A stretch of DNA of 64,000 bases from NCBI GenBank assembly GCA_022702705.1, contig CM040428.1, forward strand, positions 95,862,805 through 95,926,804, read 5' to 3'. Origin of the DNA: Papilionanthe hookeriana x Papilionanthe teres (taxonomy: Eukaryota; Streptophyta; Magnoliopsida; Asparagales; Orchidaceae). The notes under the pieces are model-generated. The model did no database searches, had not been told where the DNA came from, and saw only the letters and a list, made by a program, of their open reading frames with translations. The stretch's first letter is position 1, and every line of letters starts with the position of its first letter. The position numbers were made by a program, and so were the translations under genes. Shown piece after piece: positions 12,481-21,718 of this stretch.

Positions 12481-13990
12481 GTGCCGCCCTTAAACCAATT
12501 TGGAGATGAAAGTGAAGAGAAAGATGGAAGAAAGAAGTGACAAAGCCATGGAGGAAGTGATTGGGGGCTGCCATAGATGTGATTTGGATCTAGAAGATGC
12601 TCCCATGGCAGCACTTACCTGGAAGAGAAGAATCCACCTCACCCTTAGGCGCATGGAGGAGATTCAGCCACGACAAGGAGCGCATGGAAGAGGAGAGGCG
12701 CAACCTAGGGCTCGAGCAGGGAGATGATTCACGAAATAGAGGGGGGTTCGACATCTTTTTTTCGTGAAAAAGAGAGGGGGGCCGGCGGCTAGGGTTCGGC
12801 CAAACCGCATTAGGCATGGGTTTGGTTTGTGTCGCGTCGGGGTATGATTTTAAGTGTCGAAATCACAAAATAAATTGAAATCTCTCCAATTTTCGTGTCA
12901 TTTTCATGTTTACAAAATTATAGCAAGTTATATGTCTATTCTTAGCAATTTCGACGTCCTGAACGCGTTGGCGAAGTCCGTTTTGCGATCCGAGGCTATT
13001 TGAGCTAGTTTTATCATCGAGCAGGTCTAAAAGGTGTTGAATTTGCTCCATCTCGAATTTTTGTCTTGCTGCCTCCGATTTTAAAATTTAAATGTCGACG
13101 TCTTGGAAATGGATGCGAAAGGTCAGGTATTTAGTAAATTTTCGAGAATTTTGGGTTCGTAGGGGTACTTTGGTCATTTAGGGGAAACTTTAGGAAAATG
13201 TCCAAAATGACAAACTTACGGCATGGGGCAGTGTAAAATAATGTTTTGAATTGAATGAAAGTGTCCGGAAGCGTTTCTGACCACTGTGGAGGGTTTTGTG
13301 GGGCCCTAAATTTCGTTTAATTAGCAACTATTTAAGCAGCGAGGGGTCCGCTGGTAGCTCAAAAGTATGGCATGTTTACAGTTAAACTTCTCAGTTCAAT
13401 GAGAGGAACGCTCTGGAACAATTTTTGGGAAGCCCGGGTGACTCTATAGAATTTTGGGTTTTGGGCCCCTCTTTTGTGGCAATTTGGTAATTTTGGAGTA
13501 AAAAATGAAGGTATTGTCAGATGAAGAATGGAATCATTCTGGATGGCTACGGGCTAAGGAAAGCCTCCTTTGGTCCTCTATGTGGTGATTTTAGCTCTTT
13601 TAGCCATAGGCTTAAGGATAGTGGGACCACTCACATGAGTTTCCAAAGGGTCTGAAGATCGAAGTGAAATGTATTTGATTTAGGATGTGAGTGTAGAATG
13701 TAATGTGTAAACGTGAATGTTAGTGTGTGACACAGGCTCCCCGAGGGCTAATCCTAAGGCTTAATCACTTCTAGGGATTTCACTTAGACTTCCTTATGCT
13801 TGGTCTCTTCCACCCAATAGCTGGAGGTTAGGTCTTAACATATGAAAGTTCAAGTGAAGTAAGAAATGTTTGAATTTCTATGGGGAAATTTCCATTGCTA
13901 GTTTTCTAAGAAAAGTCACTAGGAAGTACTATGGCTAGACCCTAGGCAATCTATAGAGAAACTAGACCTCAACCAAAATTGAGGTCAACA
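12481..13990 (-). mobile_element. Left (3') LTR of the Ogre-like element, second part and outer terminus
   Basis: Bases 12485-13235 align with 41170-41858 of the right LTR. From 13530 the sequence resembles the last 0.5 kb of solo LTR A1 (shared ...ACCACTCACATGAGT...). It ends TTGAGGTCAACA at 13990. On the minus strand this end is the start of the 3' LTR (TGTTGACC). Nothing coding was seen. Confidence 0.8.
13965..13986. repeat. Terminal hairpin of the Ogre-like 3' LTR
   Basis: GACCTCAA, spacer CCAAAA, TTGAGGTC, followed by AACA at the tip. Compared with A1 and A2 (GACCTCAT/ATGAGGTC) one base has changed in each arm so that pairing is preserved. Confidence 0.8.
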
Positions 13991-14430
13991 AATGGACCCT
14001 CAGTAGGTGTGGTGTGCGGGAAGAGCACACTGCACGTATTGGTGTTGACCGACAAGATCAACAAAATCAACACGACTATCTAAGTGTAAACTGCAAATAT
14101 AAAGAAGTATCCAGTAAGGAAGTATCCTTTGGGGATTGAACTTCCGCTGGGGAAAGGTGGTGGAGATCCTTCAAAATAAAGATGTGAGTTCATGACTCAA
14201 CATCCTGAAGGGGACCCAGTCTGAGCGATGGTTTAGAATTTGATGGGAATTTGGAGTTTGAGAATTTGAATTTTGATTTGAAGTAAGTTTGAGATTTTGA
14301 TTTGTTGATTTTAACTTGTTGATTTTAGAATTCTGAGATTTTGATTTTGAGTTTTTAACTTGTTGATTTTAAAATTTTTAGATTTTGATTTTTGAAGGTT
14401 AGGGGTAACTGAGCGACCTTACATCACTTC
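13991..14430 (-). other. 3' end of element interior next to the 3' LTR (PPT position)
   Basis: On the minus strand the bases before the 3' LTR read CTGAGGGTCCATT, only weakly purine-rich, so the polypurine tract is decayed or unusual. The rest is AT-rich with TTGATTTTGA-like short repeats (14260-14400) and no ORF. Confidence 0.45.
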
Positions 14431-15480
14431 CGAAGAGTGTGTCATGTAGAAAATTTATGGAAATTGTAGGGAAAGTGAGAGAGAATAAAGAGTAAATGTA
14501 AGGAATCAAGTGAACCCGCGCCGATCCTGGAATTTATGACATGTAGGAAAGTATGGAAATTGTAAGAAATCAGACGATCTCGTACTGATGCTAGAATGTG
14601 TGACTTGTAAGAAATGTAGGAATTGTATGGAAATGTATGACTTGTATGAAGTACGGTAATTGTAAAGTAAGGAATCGGATGATCAAATACTGATCATAAA
14701 ATGTGTGACTTATAGGAAATGCAGAAATTATATGAAAACTATATGATTTGTAGGAAATGTAAGAATTGTACGAAAACTCTATGAATTGTAGGAAATGTAA
14801 GAATTGTATGAAAACTATATGACTTGTAGGATATGTGGAAATTGAATGAAAACTGTATGACATGTAGGAAAAGCGGAAAAGTAGAGTAAGGAATCGGACA
14901 ATCACGTACCGATCCTAGTATGAATGACTTGTAGGAAATATGAAAATTGTATGGAAATGTATGACTTGTACGAAATGTGGAAAAGTAGAGTAAAGAATCG
15001 GACGATCACGTACCGATCATAGAATGTGTGACTTGTAGGAAATGCAGAAATTGTAGGGAAATGTAAACTTATAGGAAATACAAAAAAGTAGAGTAAGGAT
15101 CGGACGATCACGTACCGATCCTAGAATGTGTGACTTGTAGGAAATGCAAAAATTGTTGGGAAATGTATGACTTGTAGGTAATGCAGAAAAGTAGAGTAAG
15201 GAATCGGACGATCGCGTCCCTATCCTAGAATGTGTGACTTGTAGGAAATGCGGAAATTGAATGGGAAATGTAGGACTTATAGGAAATGCGAGAATTATAG
15301 AGTAAGGAATCAGATGATCAGATACCGATCCTAGAATGTGTGACTTATAGGAATTGCAAAAATTGTATGGAAATGTATGACTGGTAGGAAATGCGGAAAT
15401 TGTATGGAAATGTATGACTTTTAGGATAAAAAGTATGAAAAAGTAGGGAAATGTAGGAAAATGTAATCAATCTTGGTGGA
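14430..15480. repeat. ~105-bp tandem repeat array in the 3' UTR of the Ogre-like element
   Basis: A unit with GGAATCGGACGATCACGTAC, CGATCCTAGAATGTGTGAC and one or two TTGTAGGAAATG blocks recurs about every 105 bases; the CGATCCTAGAATG part lies near 14518 (variant), 14580, 14688, 14905, 15010, 15112, 15218 and 15328. The 14688-14905 gap fits a longer or doubled unit. Within units a shorter ~35-bp repeat (GACTTGTAGGAAATG...GAAATTGTA) is visible. Known: variable tandem arrays in this 3' UTR position are described for Ogre/Tat elements and can seed satellites. Confidence 0.88.
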
Positions 15481-15949
15481 ATTTGAGTAGAGATCATGCA
15501 ACTTGTGCAAGAGGTATGGACACTTGTAGGATTCCTCAAATCTGAATAGACTTGAAATCTGTGAAGAGTGATGATGTGTGAGATATGAGAATTTGTGAAG
15601 TTCTCTTTTCAGAATGCAGAAGTTTCGGAATGAACGAGAGGCGTAGAATTTTGAAGAGAGAACTTATATTTCGAGTTTGTTTAAGTTTTCTTAATTTGAA
15701 TTTTATTTTCCTTTCGTTGATGTGTTTCACTTTGATTTATTCGTAGATGTTTTGATTCCAATTTTCTTTTGTTTATTTCATTCACGAGTTTTTCTTTTAA
15801 CTTTGATTCATTTTATAATTTCATGGACATGTCAATTTATTATTATTTGTATCATTTATTGTTCACTTTAATTTGGTATCCAAGTATGGCCCTGTGGCTT
15901 ATTAACCATCGCGCAAAAAAGGAGACATTCTAAAAACATAAATCTTCAT
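15481..15949 (-). other. 3' UTR segment, no gene seen
   Basis: AT-rich, low-complexity sequence between the tandem array and the AlkB-domain ORF, rich in TTTGATT and TTTCATT on the plus strand. It contains only short chance ORFs. Confidence 0.5.
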
Positions 15950-16198
15950 TCATTTCACTGAAGAAGTATTTTGGTACAATTGATCAAATGCTGATAAGTA
16001 TAGCCAAAATTGATCAGGTACAGACGTTTGCATGGAGTAAGTTGAAATATCCATCAAATTGACGCTGGAGTAGTAGTATCTGCTGTAAACTGATGTACAA
16101 ACAGGTGAAAATTTGTCTATGTCTGGTAAGTCGTCTCGTGGACAAGCCAACCTCCCAGAGGCAACTGCCGTCACAGCGATCACCCAGAGGTACTGCCG

Positions 16199-17616
16199 TC
16201 ACAACAGTAATGGGCGGTAGCTTTCTAGCACTGGATCTGGTTTGTAGTAGAACGGTGTCTTGTCTTCATCCATCCCTTTGAATTTGATTGAAATTCTTCA
16301 TCCGCGAACCCCTGGGATGCAGTGCTTGGCTAGGTCCGCTCTGTTTCCCTAGAGCACCAAAACTGACCCAATTGGTCGGGCGATCTTTACTGTGCCCTTG
16401 AATTCTCCTGCTCCAACGATCTCTATCTCTCGACCAAACAAAATGTCGCATTCACTAATGAATGAAACTGTGCAGAATGGTCTAACAAAGTCATGGTGAT
16501 AATGGTGATCGATATGAGGTGGGATGCAGTCCCCATCCTCATAAATATTTATGATGCAGCTTTTGGGAATACAGTCTGCTGGTAGAATATGCCATTCAAT
16601 CATCCTTTTGATCATCCATTTAATCTCCGGCGTCATTTCATCCACCTCATCATGCTGTAGGATCCATGGGGGACTGCCTTGTCTGTCTTTTGCGAAGTTG
16701 TTGTAGCAGCCACACTGTATTGTGACTCTGCCTTTGCCTCTTTTCCATCTCCTGGGTTCTGAATAAGTCTTTCTTTTCAAAACCCTTCCCTGCCCATATC
16801 TTGGAGAGTCCAAACACAGGCCATGATCTTTTGCTCATCTTTCTTCGAGAATACATTCATGTATAACTCCAGGCCTTCCAAAATGTTAACTACTTTTCCT
16901 TGGATGATATCTTAGTGCTGTAATGTGTCTTTTCTAACCTTTCTGATCTTTTTCATAATGGAATCCAGTATTGGCAGCGGCGGGGGTAGCAGGACGTACT
17001 CTGGTATGTAAGGTTGGACATTAGGTCGCTCTGCCAGCTGCCTCCTTAGTGTAGCGGCAGCATGCGCTTCGTAAGTCCCATATTCCTCTTGTTGTAGCAC
17101 ATTGCAGTCCGAGCATATTGAGAATGCCCCTGAAGTAGTCAACCGTCGAGGGAAGTCTGAGCTGCACGTCGGGCACCCTATGAAAATTTCCTCCAACAAG
17201 TCCTGTACTGGCTCTGATTCTTTGGCGTGTTCCGGTTATGTGTCAGTCCTTGGCAGTGTTTCTTCTATCTCTTTCATCTCAGGTTTGTAGGGAACTTCTT
17301 CTGGCATAGGTGGCAACTCAGTGGCTAAATGTCGGGCCTGCCTCCTCTCCATCTTGTCTAGGAGACGGCGTTTGCGGTGATTTGCATTCCTTCTCTTAGT
17401 ACGTCCCAATGGAGCATCCGGGTGTCTCTCAACTGAAGCTACAACTAGATCAACTCTCGGAGTGGTGATCATAGACGAAAGCTGACCATGTCTGCTGTCA
17501 AGCAAGTGTGAATTGACAATTCCTTCAGTACCACCGTACCCCGAGGACTGTCCTTCTTTCTGAAGTGCGAGGTTTAAGCCGCTCTTAGAAGCAAATACCG
17601 ACTTGCATCCTGACAT
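16199..17616 (-). pseudogene. Retrotransposon ORF with AlkB/ALKBH9-10-like 2OG-Fe(II) dioxygenase domain (broken)
   Basis: Seen: one frame runs from ATG at 17616 to about 16790 with stops at about 17236 and 16912. It starts with a basic region, then a CPTC...CSDC zinc-finger-like motif (17175-17103), then an LEGLELYMNVFS stretch that resembles the pre-catalytic part of plant ALKBH9/10 proteins. A frameshift near 16790 moves to a frame with MTIQ-like β-strand sequence, IINIYEDGDCIPPHID (HxD at about 16516-16508), RPFCTVSF, GSVLVL, a stop, GNRADLAKHCIPG (distal His), a stop, and RISIKF (2-oxoglutarate Arg), ending at 16199. The same frame stays mostly open to 15950. Known: this order is the AlkB fold core; ALKBH9/10 members demethylate m6A in RNA. 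Inferred: the ORF belongs to the element, since it shares the strand of pol, follows the integrase end by about 320 bases and lies inside PBS and 3' LTR. Four stops and one frameshift make this copy inactive. Confidence 0.85.
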
Positions 17617-17640
17617 TTCCTACACAAGAACGACAAGAGA
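17617..17640 (-). promoter_or_regulatory. Candidate 3' splice site just before the AlkB-domain ORF
   Basis: On the minus strand a pyrimidine-rich run (CTCTCTTGTCGTTCTTG) ends in TGTAG, three bases before the ATG at 17616. Such a site could let a downstream ORF be made from a spliced RNA. No donor was identified, so this is only suggestive. Confidence 0.3.
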
Positions 17641-17935
17641 GATGTCAGTGGTTGGTATTTTGCGCGAACAAGAACAATATCAAAATTTATTTTAATGAGT
17701 TTTAAGTTATGTGGTTCCAAATTATGTCAATGTGATTGTGTTATTTAATGTAATCCCATGGAATTTAGAATTAAAAAAATTTCACAAGAATGTTTTATGG
17801 AAGCAGATTTTATTTTATTTTATTTTGAAGTTATTACAAAATTTTTAAACCCAGTCACAGATACTGGCTACATAGATTTATCGGAACAAAAGTCCATCTT
17901 TAACATTTTCACGTCGCGTAGTATTTCTTAAGGTA
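17641..17935 (-). other. Spacer between integrase and AlkB-domain ORF
   Basis: AT-rich, non-coding on both strands as far as I can see. Confidence 0.5.
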
Positions 17936-18612
17936 TCATCCATTTATTGGCAACATAGGCCTTTCCCCTTGGGAATCCACCAGTTGGTAAGATCCTCCGG
18001 AGTAAACTTTTTCTACCACGAATGGTCCCTCCCAGGTTGGTTCAAATTTTCTACCTATCTTGCGGTGTTCAAGAATAGGTCTACTGAGGACGAGCACAAG
18101 GTCACCGACTTTTAACGACCTCGGGTGGACCAATTTGTCGTGGGCCTGGATCATCTTTCCTTGATAGAGTTTCAAATTTTGTTGAGCGAGTAATCTCTTC
18201 CCTTCGAGTCTTTCCAATTCTGCTAGTCGGAGTTTGGCATTTTCTTTTGTGGTGATCTGATTTACAACGGTGACGCTTATTGACGGTAGTTATACTTCCA
18301 ATGCAAGACTGCCTCAGACCCGTACACAAGTGTGTAAGCTGTAGACCATGTCAGAGTTCTAACTGTCATCCTATAAGCCTAGAGCACTTCTAGTAACTTC
18401 TCGTGTCATTGTCTTTTATTTTCGTCGAGCATTTTCTTCAAAATATGTACCAGTGTTTTGTTGAATGCTTCTGCCAAGCCATTTGCCTTGGGGTAATAAA
18501 TTCTAGAGTACCTCCAATCTATCTCTTGGAGTCTGACGAAATTGTTGATCTTGGTGCTCTTAAAGGAGGACCCATTATCGGAAAAGACTCTGCGCGGCAC
18601 ACCGAATCGGTA
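17936..18612 (-). pseudogene. Ogre/Tat integrase, core C-terminal half and C-terminal domain
   Basis: Minus-strand fragments in order show VFSDNGSSF (second catalytic Asp), YYPKANGLAEAFNKTL (catalytic Glu in AEAFNK), AYRMTVRT...TLVYGSEAVL (typical gypsy integrase), then KVGDLVLV...FEPTWEGPFVVEKV...YQLVD (the GPY/F-like end), closing with a stop at 17936. There are stops and frame changes near 18400 and 18300. The upstream part of the gene continues at 27279, because an 8.66-kb Athila-type element sits between VVY and RFG codons. Confidence 0.87.
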
Positions 18613-18617
18613 GACAA
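18613..18617. repeat. Target-site duplication GACAA of nested Athila element, left copy
   Basis: GACAA directly precedes the LTR start TGATCC; the second GACAA is at 27274-27278. Joining the flanks restores the integrase reading frame. Confidence 0.95.
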
Positions 18618-18805
18618 TGATCCACTTTAAAAATACCCATTTTTATGCCTTATTTATGATTTAATTCTTTAGGATATTATGCTTTAATGGAAGGTATTTT
18701 TATGTTTTTGGATGTAGGTGATAAAAAAAGAGTTCAAGAAGGAAAAAGGAGCAAAATGGAGCAAAAATGGAGCTAAAAGAGAAAAGTTGTCGAAATTGTA
18801 GGCTT

Positions 18806-18842
18806 GACGCCTAGGCGCCAGAATCCGGCGCCTAAGCGCTAG
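18806..18842 (+). promoter_or_regulatory. GGCGCCTAGGCGCC-type palindromic motif pair, upstream block of LTR1
   Basis: GACGCCTAGGCGCC, then AGAATCC, then GGCGCCTAAGCGCT. It has counterparts at 25632-25669 and 59471-59510. Confidence 0.8.
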
Positions 18843-19046
18843 TTCGATACAGACGCAGACATGATTTTTGATGACTTTGAGCAGATATTTTGATGGTGTT
18901 AAGCGGTTATTAGAGCTTCTAGAAGACAGGAAGTTACTCCTAATATATAGGACATGTGATACAATGCATTTAGACGCAGGGAAACGGTTTTTTTCTCAAA
19001 GAGGTGCGACCCAAAGTGAAGAGGTGCGAAGACCTGCTCACGGATT

Positions 19047-19084
19047 CCGGTTCCTAGGCGTCAGATCCCGGCGCCTAGGCGCGA
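19047..19084 (+). promoter_or_regulatory. GGCGCC motif pair 80 bases upstream of the LTR1 TATA box
   Basis: CGGTTCCTAGGCGTC, AGATCC, CGGCGCCTAGGCGCG. The counterpart in LTR2 is 25873-25911 and in LTR3 59713-59774 (three copies). Confidence 0.8.
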
Positions 19085-19166
19085 CAATTACCTTCTAGAA
19101 GATATATTGTATTTGGACGAATTTTGAAAAGGTTCCTTAAGCAACCCCTGGTCAAATTCAGAGCTT

Positions 19167-19174
19167 TATAAATA
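19167..19174 (+). promoter_or_regulatory. TATA box of Athila LTR1 (TATAAATA)
   Basis: TTTATAAATAGGAG, preserved as CTATAAATAGGAG in LTR2 (25962-25969) and LTR3 (59845-59852). Transcription would start about 30 bases on, defining R. Confidence 0.8.
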
Positions 19175-20380
19175 GGAGCCCATTCTGAAGAGAAAATCAC
19201 CCCTTTCACCACTTCTAGCATCCTTTAGTCCCCAAGCACTATAAAGCCATCCAATCATTTTCGGGAGCCACCTTCTTTATTATTTAGTGAGTTTATTTTT
19301 AGTTTATTTTGAGTGTTAAGTGTGAGATTATTAGTGTTGTTGCTGTTGAAGTCTTTCATCATTGCATTGAAGTCTGTAGGAGTCAGCGGATCACTTGAAG
19401 GAACACTCTAGATAAGTATTTGTAACTTGGTTCAAAGTTTTATAAATATGTTTTGTTGTGTGAATTCAACGTGTTCATAGTAGTTAGTTTTCTTTCTCCT
19501 TTCAACTATGAAAAGATAATAAGATAATTAAACTTTTTTGGAGAATTTAATTTAAAATATTTATAAAAATTGTGATGATATTAATACCTAATCATAGTTT
19601 ACTTTTTAAACTGGCCATTTAAATTGTTAAAACCTGTTGAAGAATTTTGAGACCTATCCGGAGATGAGTTCTTAACTAGTAGATATCACATGAATCCTTG
19701 GGTAGTGAAGGCTTTATGCGGGTTATTCAAGGTGTAGTGAAAATAAATAGGAAGATATTATTTATTAGGCACATAATTAATTAGTTTTTAGAGTGACAGA
19801 CTAAATTATAATAATTTGATTTATTGAAAGGAAACGGGTCACTGGTAGGGCTGACCACAGCCACCCTTGGACATCTAGTAGTGTGAGCCTAGATTAACTC
19901 TTTCTACTAATAAAACATCCTGAACCGATCTATAGATTGGTCAATGTTCTTTATGCCTGGACCAAAGGGTAAAGAATAGGAATGCATCTATTTAGCACAA
20001 TACCATAATCTAAATTCTCCACAAATGATAATTATTCTAAAAATCTTGAATTAGTTTAAAAGGAGAAAGTTGTTTTATTTATACCTGCATTAATATTTAT
20101 TTAAGTATTGCTTACAACATTTAGTACAAATTTCATTAAATTTAAAATCTAAATTATTAAAAAGAAATAAAAATAATAATTACTTTTAATTTGAAAAATC
20201 TAAAAATATTGCTTAATATTCTAAAAATCTTCCTTGTGGGATCGATAAGCATGACTCCACTAGAGCCCTGTATTACTTGATATGATACGTATACTTGCGT
20301 TTGAAATTGTGACTTTTACAAATTATAAAAATCTAAATATAAATTCATTAAATCTTTATAAGTAAAATCACATCAAGTTT

Positions 20381-20398
20381 TTGGCGCCGCTGTCAGTG
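20381..20398 (+). other. Fossil tRNA-Asp-type PBS buried inside LTR1
   Basis: TTGGCGCCGCTGTCAGTG resembles the TGGCGCCGTTGCCGGGGA site complementary to plant tRNA-Asp that Athila elements use. It follows the expected LTR end by five bases. LTR2 has the same at about 27177-27195. Confidence 0.75.
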
Positions 20399-20477
20399 AT
20401 TAAATATTCTAGCAGTGGTATCAAAATCTTTCATTTGAAAGTATATATAAAGCCCCGTCAGGCTGAGTCACGCATCA

Positions 20478-21323
20478 AGTCAAAGTGTGGAATATATCCA
20501 GAAAACTTGTGAAAAATTCATGGAAATGAGGAATATATCCAGAAAACTTGTGATCAATGTCAAAGAATGGGGAATATATCCCGAAAAGATGAAATGCCTC
20601 TAAACTTTTTATTAGAAATTAAAATTTTTGATGAATGGGGTTTAGACTTTATGGGACCTTTCGTACCATCATCTCGAAATATTTATATTTTATTAGCAGT
20701 TGATTATGTTTCAAAGTGGATTGAAGCTGTAGCTTTACCTAACTGTAATTCCAAAAGTGTTTCGAAATTTTTAAAGAAGATGATTTTTCCAAGATTTGTA
20801 ATACCCAGGGTAATTATCACAGATGGCGGAAGTCATTTCAGAAATATAAGAATTCAATTATTATTGGAAAAATTTTGAATTAACATAGAACTAAAACTAC
20901 TGTTCACCCTCAAACAAGTGGAATGTCTAAAGTATCAAACAGAGAAATTAAAAGAATATTAGAGAAGACTGTTAATCCCAAAAGAACTGACTGGGTTGAT
21001 AGACTTGATTCTGTATTATGGGCTTATAGAACAGCTTATAAGACACCTATCGGAATGTCACCTTATCGGTTAGTTTATGGTAAACAATGTCACTTACCTG
21101 TTGAACAAGAACATAAAGCTTACTGGGCGATAAAGGAGTTCAATTATGATTTGAATGCTGCAGAAGAGAAATGATTATTACAACTGAATGAAATGGAAGA
21201 GATAAGAAATGAGTCCTATGAAACTGGAAAAGCATTTAAAGTTAACAGATTAAGACTAAAGCCTTATATGGGAGAAATGAAACCAAATTACAAAGAGGCT
21301 TACGAACTGAGTCTACCCGATTA
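20478..21323 (+). pseudogene. Athila-type integrase of element B1 (5'-truncated)
   Basis: It opens abruptly after the LTR in the zinc-finger end (TCDQCQ...[11 protein letters not shown]), preceded by two imperfect repeats of a GGAATATATCCAGAAAAC segment. It continues with WGLDFMGPF (first Asp), [21 protein letters not shown] (second Asp), a frame break near 20878, [13 protein letters not shown] (catalytic Glu), [22 protein letters not shown] and FKVNRLRLKPYMG, ending at TAA 21321-21323. Family is clear from these motifs. A stop at 21172 and a deletion before FKVN damage the end. Gag, protease and RT, which should precede it, are missing. Confidence 0.88.
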
Positions 21324-21718
21324 ATTTAATTAATTAGGTCGGGCTGACGCCTTTAAACCAAGCTCTTTGTGGGAGACAACCCATTTTCAGTGTGATTGTT
21401 TATGATTTGAATTTATCTTAATTATGTTTGTATGTGGATCACACCTTTTATTAGATAGAATCGGAGTTGATCGAGGTTCTGGCGCCTAGGCGCCAAAAGT
21501 TGGTGCCTAAGCACCAGAATAACCTGCACGTATCGATGATCCGGTGCCTAGGCGCCAGATTCCGGCGCCTAAGCGCCACGGTTACATGTCATGTAAAGAC
21601 CAAAGTTTTTCAGTTTTTCACACGAAATTTTCCTATATATTGACATATCTTCATCCCCAATCACATAGAAACCTTAATTTCGACCAGAGCAATCTATTTT
21701 GGATGAGTTAAGAAGAGT
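21324..21718 (+). promoter_or_regulatory. Intergenic block with GGCGCC motif pairs and TATA-like box (candidate internal promoter)
   Basis: After the integrase a short conserved stretch (GGTCGGGCTGACGCCTTTAA; also at 46600 in element C) is followed by two GGCGCC motif pairs (21481-21520 and 21541-21579) and a TATATAT box at 21634-21640, 79 bases before an ATG. The motif is followed by ACGGTTAC, as in the LTR where GCGCGACAGTTAC follows. The layout repeats that of the LTR promoter, so an internal promoter is inferred. Confidence 0.45.

Larger units (their letters stand above)
18618..20477 (+). mobile_element. 5' LTR of Athila element B1, extended past its own PBS
   Basis: Begins TGATCCAC, ends CGCATCA. 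The usual LTR end of this family would be ...CACATCA at 20375, followed by a tRNA-Asp-type PBS. Here the LTR continues 102 bases further, and the same extra block is in the 3' LTR. Confidence 0.88.

Noticed and set aside
14430..15480. CRISPR-like array
   Set aside because: Units are contiguous tandem repeats with no unique spacers, in plant retrotransposon DNA.
16154..16203. Short direct repeat CCCAGAGG..TGCCGTCAC as a regulatory operator
   Set aside because: Two ~20-base copies at the end of the AlkB frame, 29 bases apart, are best read as a local duplication within coding sequence.
16199..16885. AlkB domain acquired from a plant RNA virus
   Set aside because: The visible motifs (IINIYEDGDCIPPHID, RPFCTVSF, GSVLVL, ADLAKHC) follow the plant ALKBH9/10 pattern, as far as can be judged without a tree.
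16199..17616. AlkB ORF as an ordinary host gene or processed pseudogene dropped into the element
   Set aside because: Possible, but strand, position after integrase, in-frame continuity with a non-ALKBH N-terminal region, and location before the 3' UTR array favour an element ORF. No poly(A) tract or target duplication was seen around it. Kept as the main alternative.
18868..19098. 76-codon ORF in Athila LTR1
   Set aside because: It spans the GGCGCC motifs and promoter region, is not conserved in LTR2 or LTR3, and has no domain.
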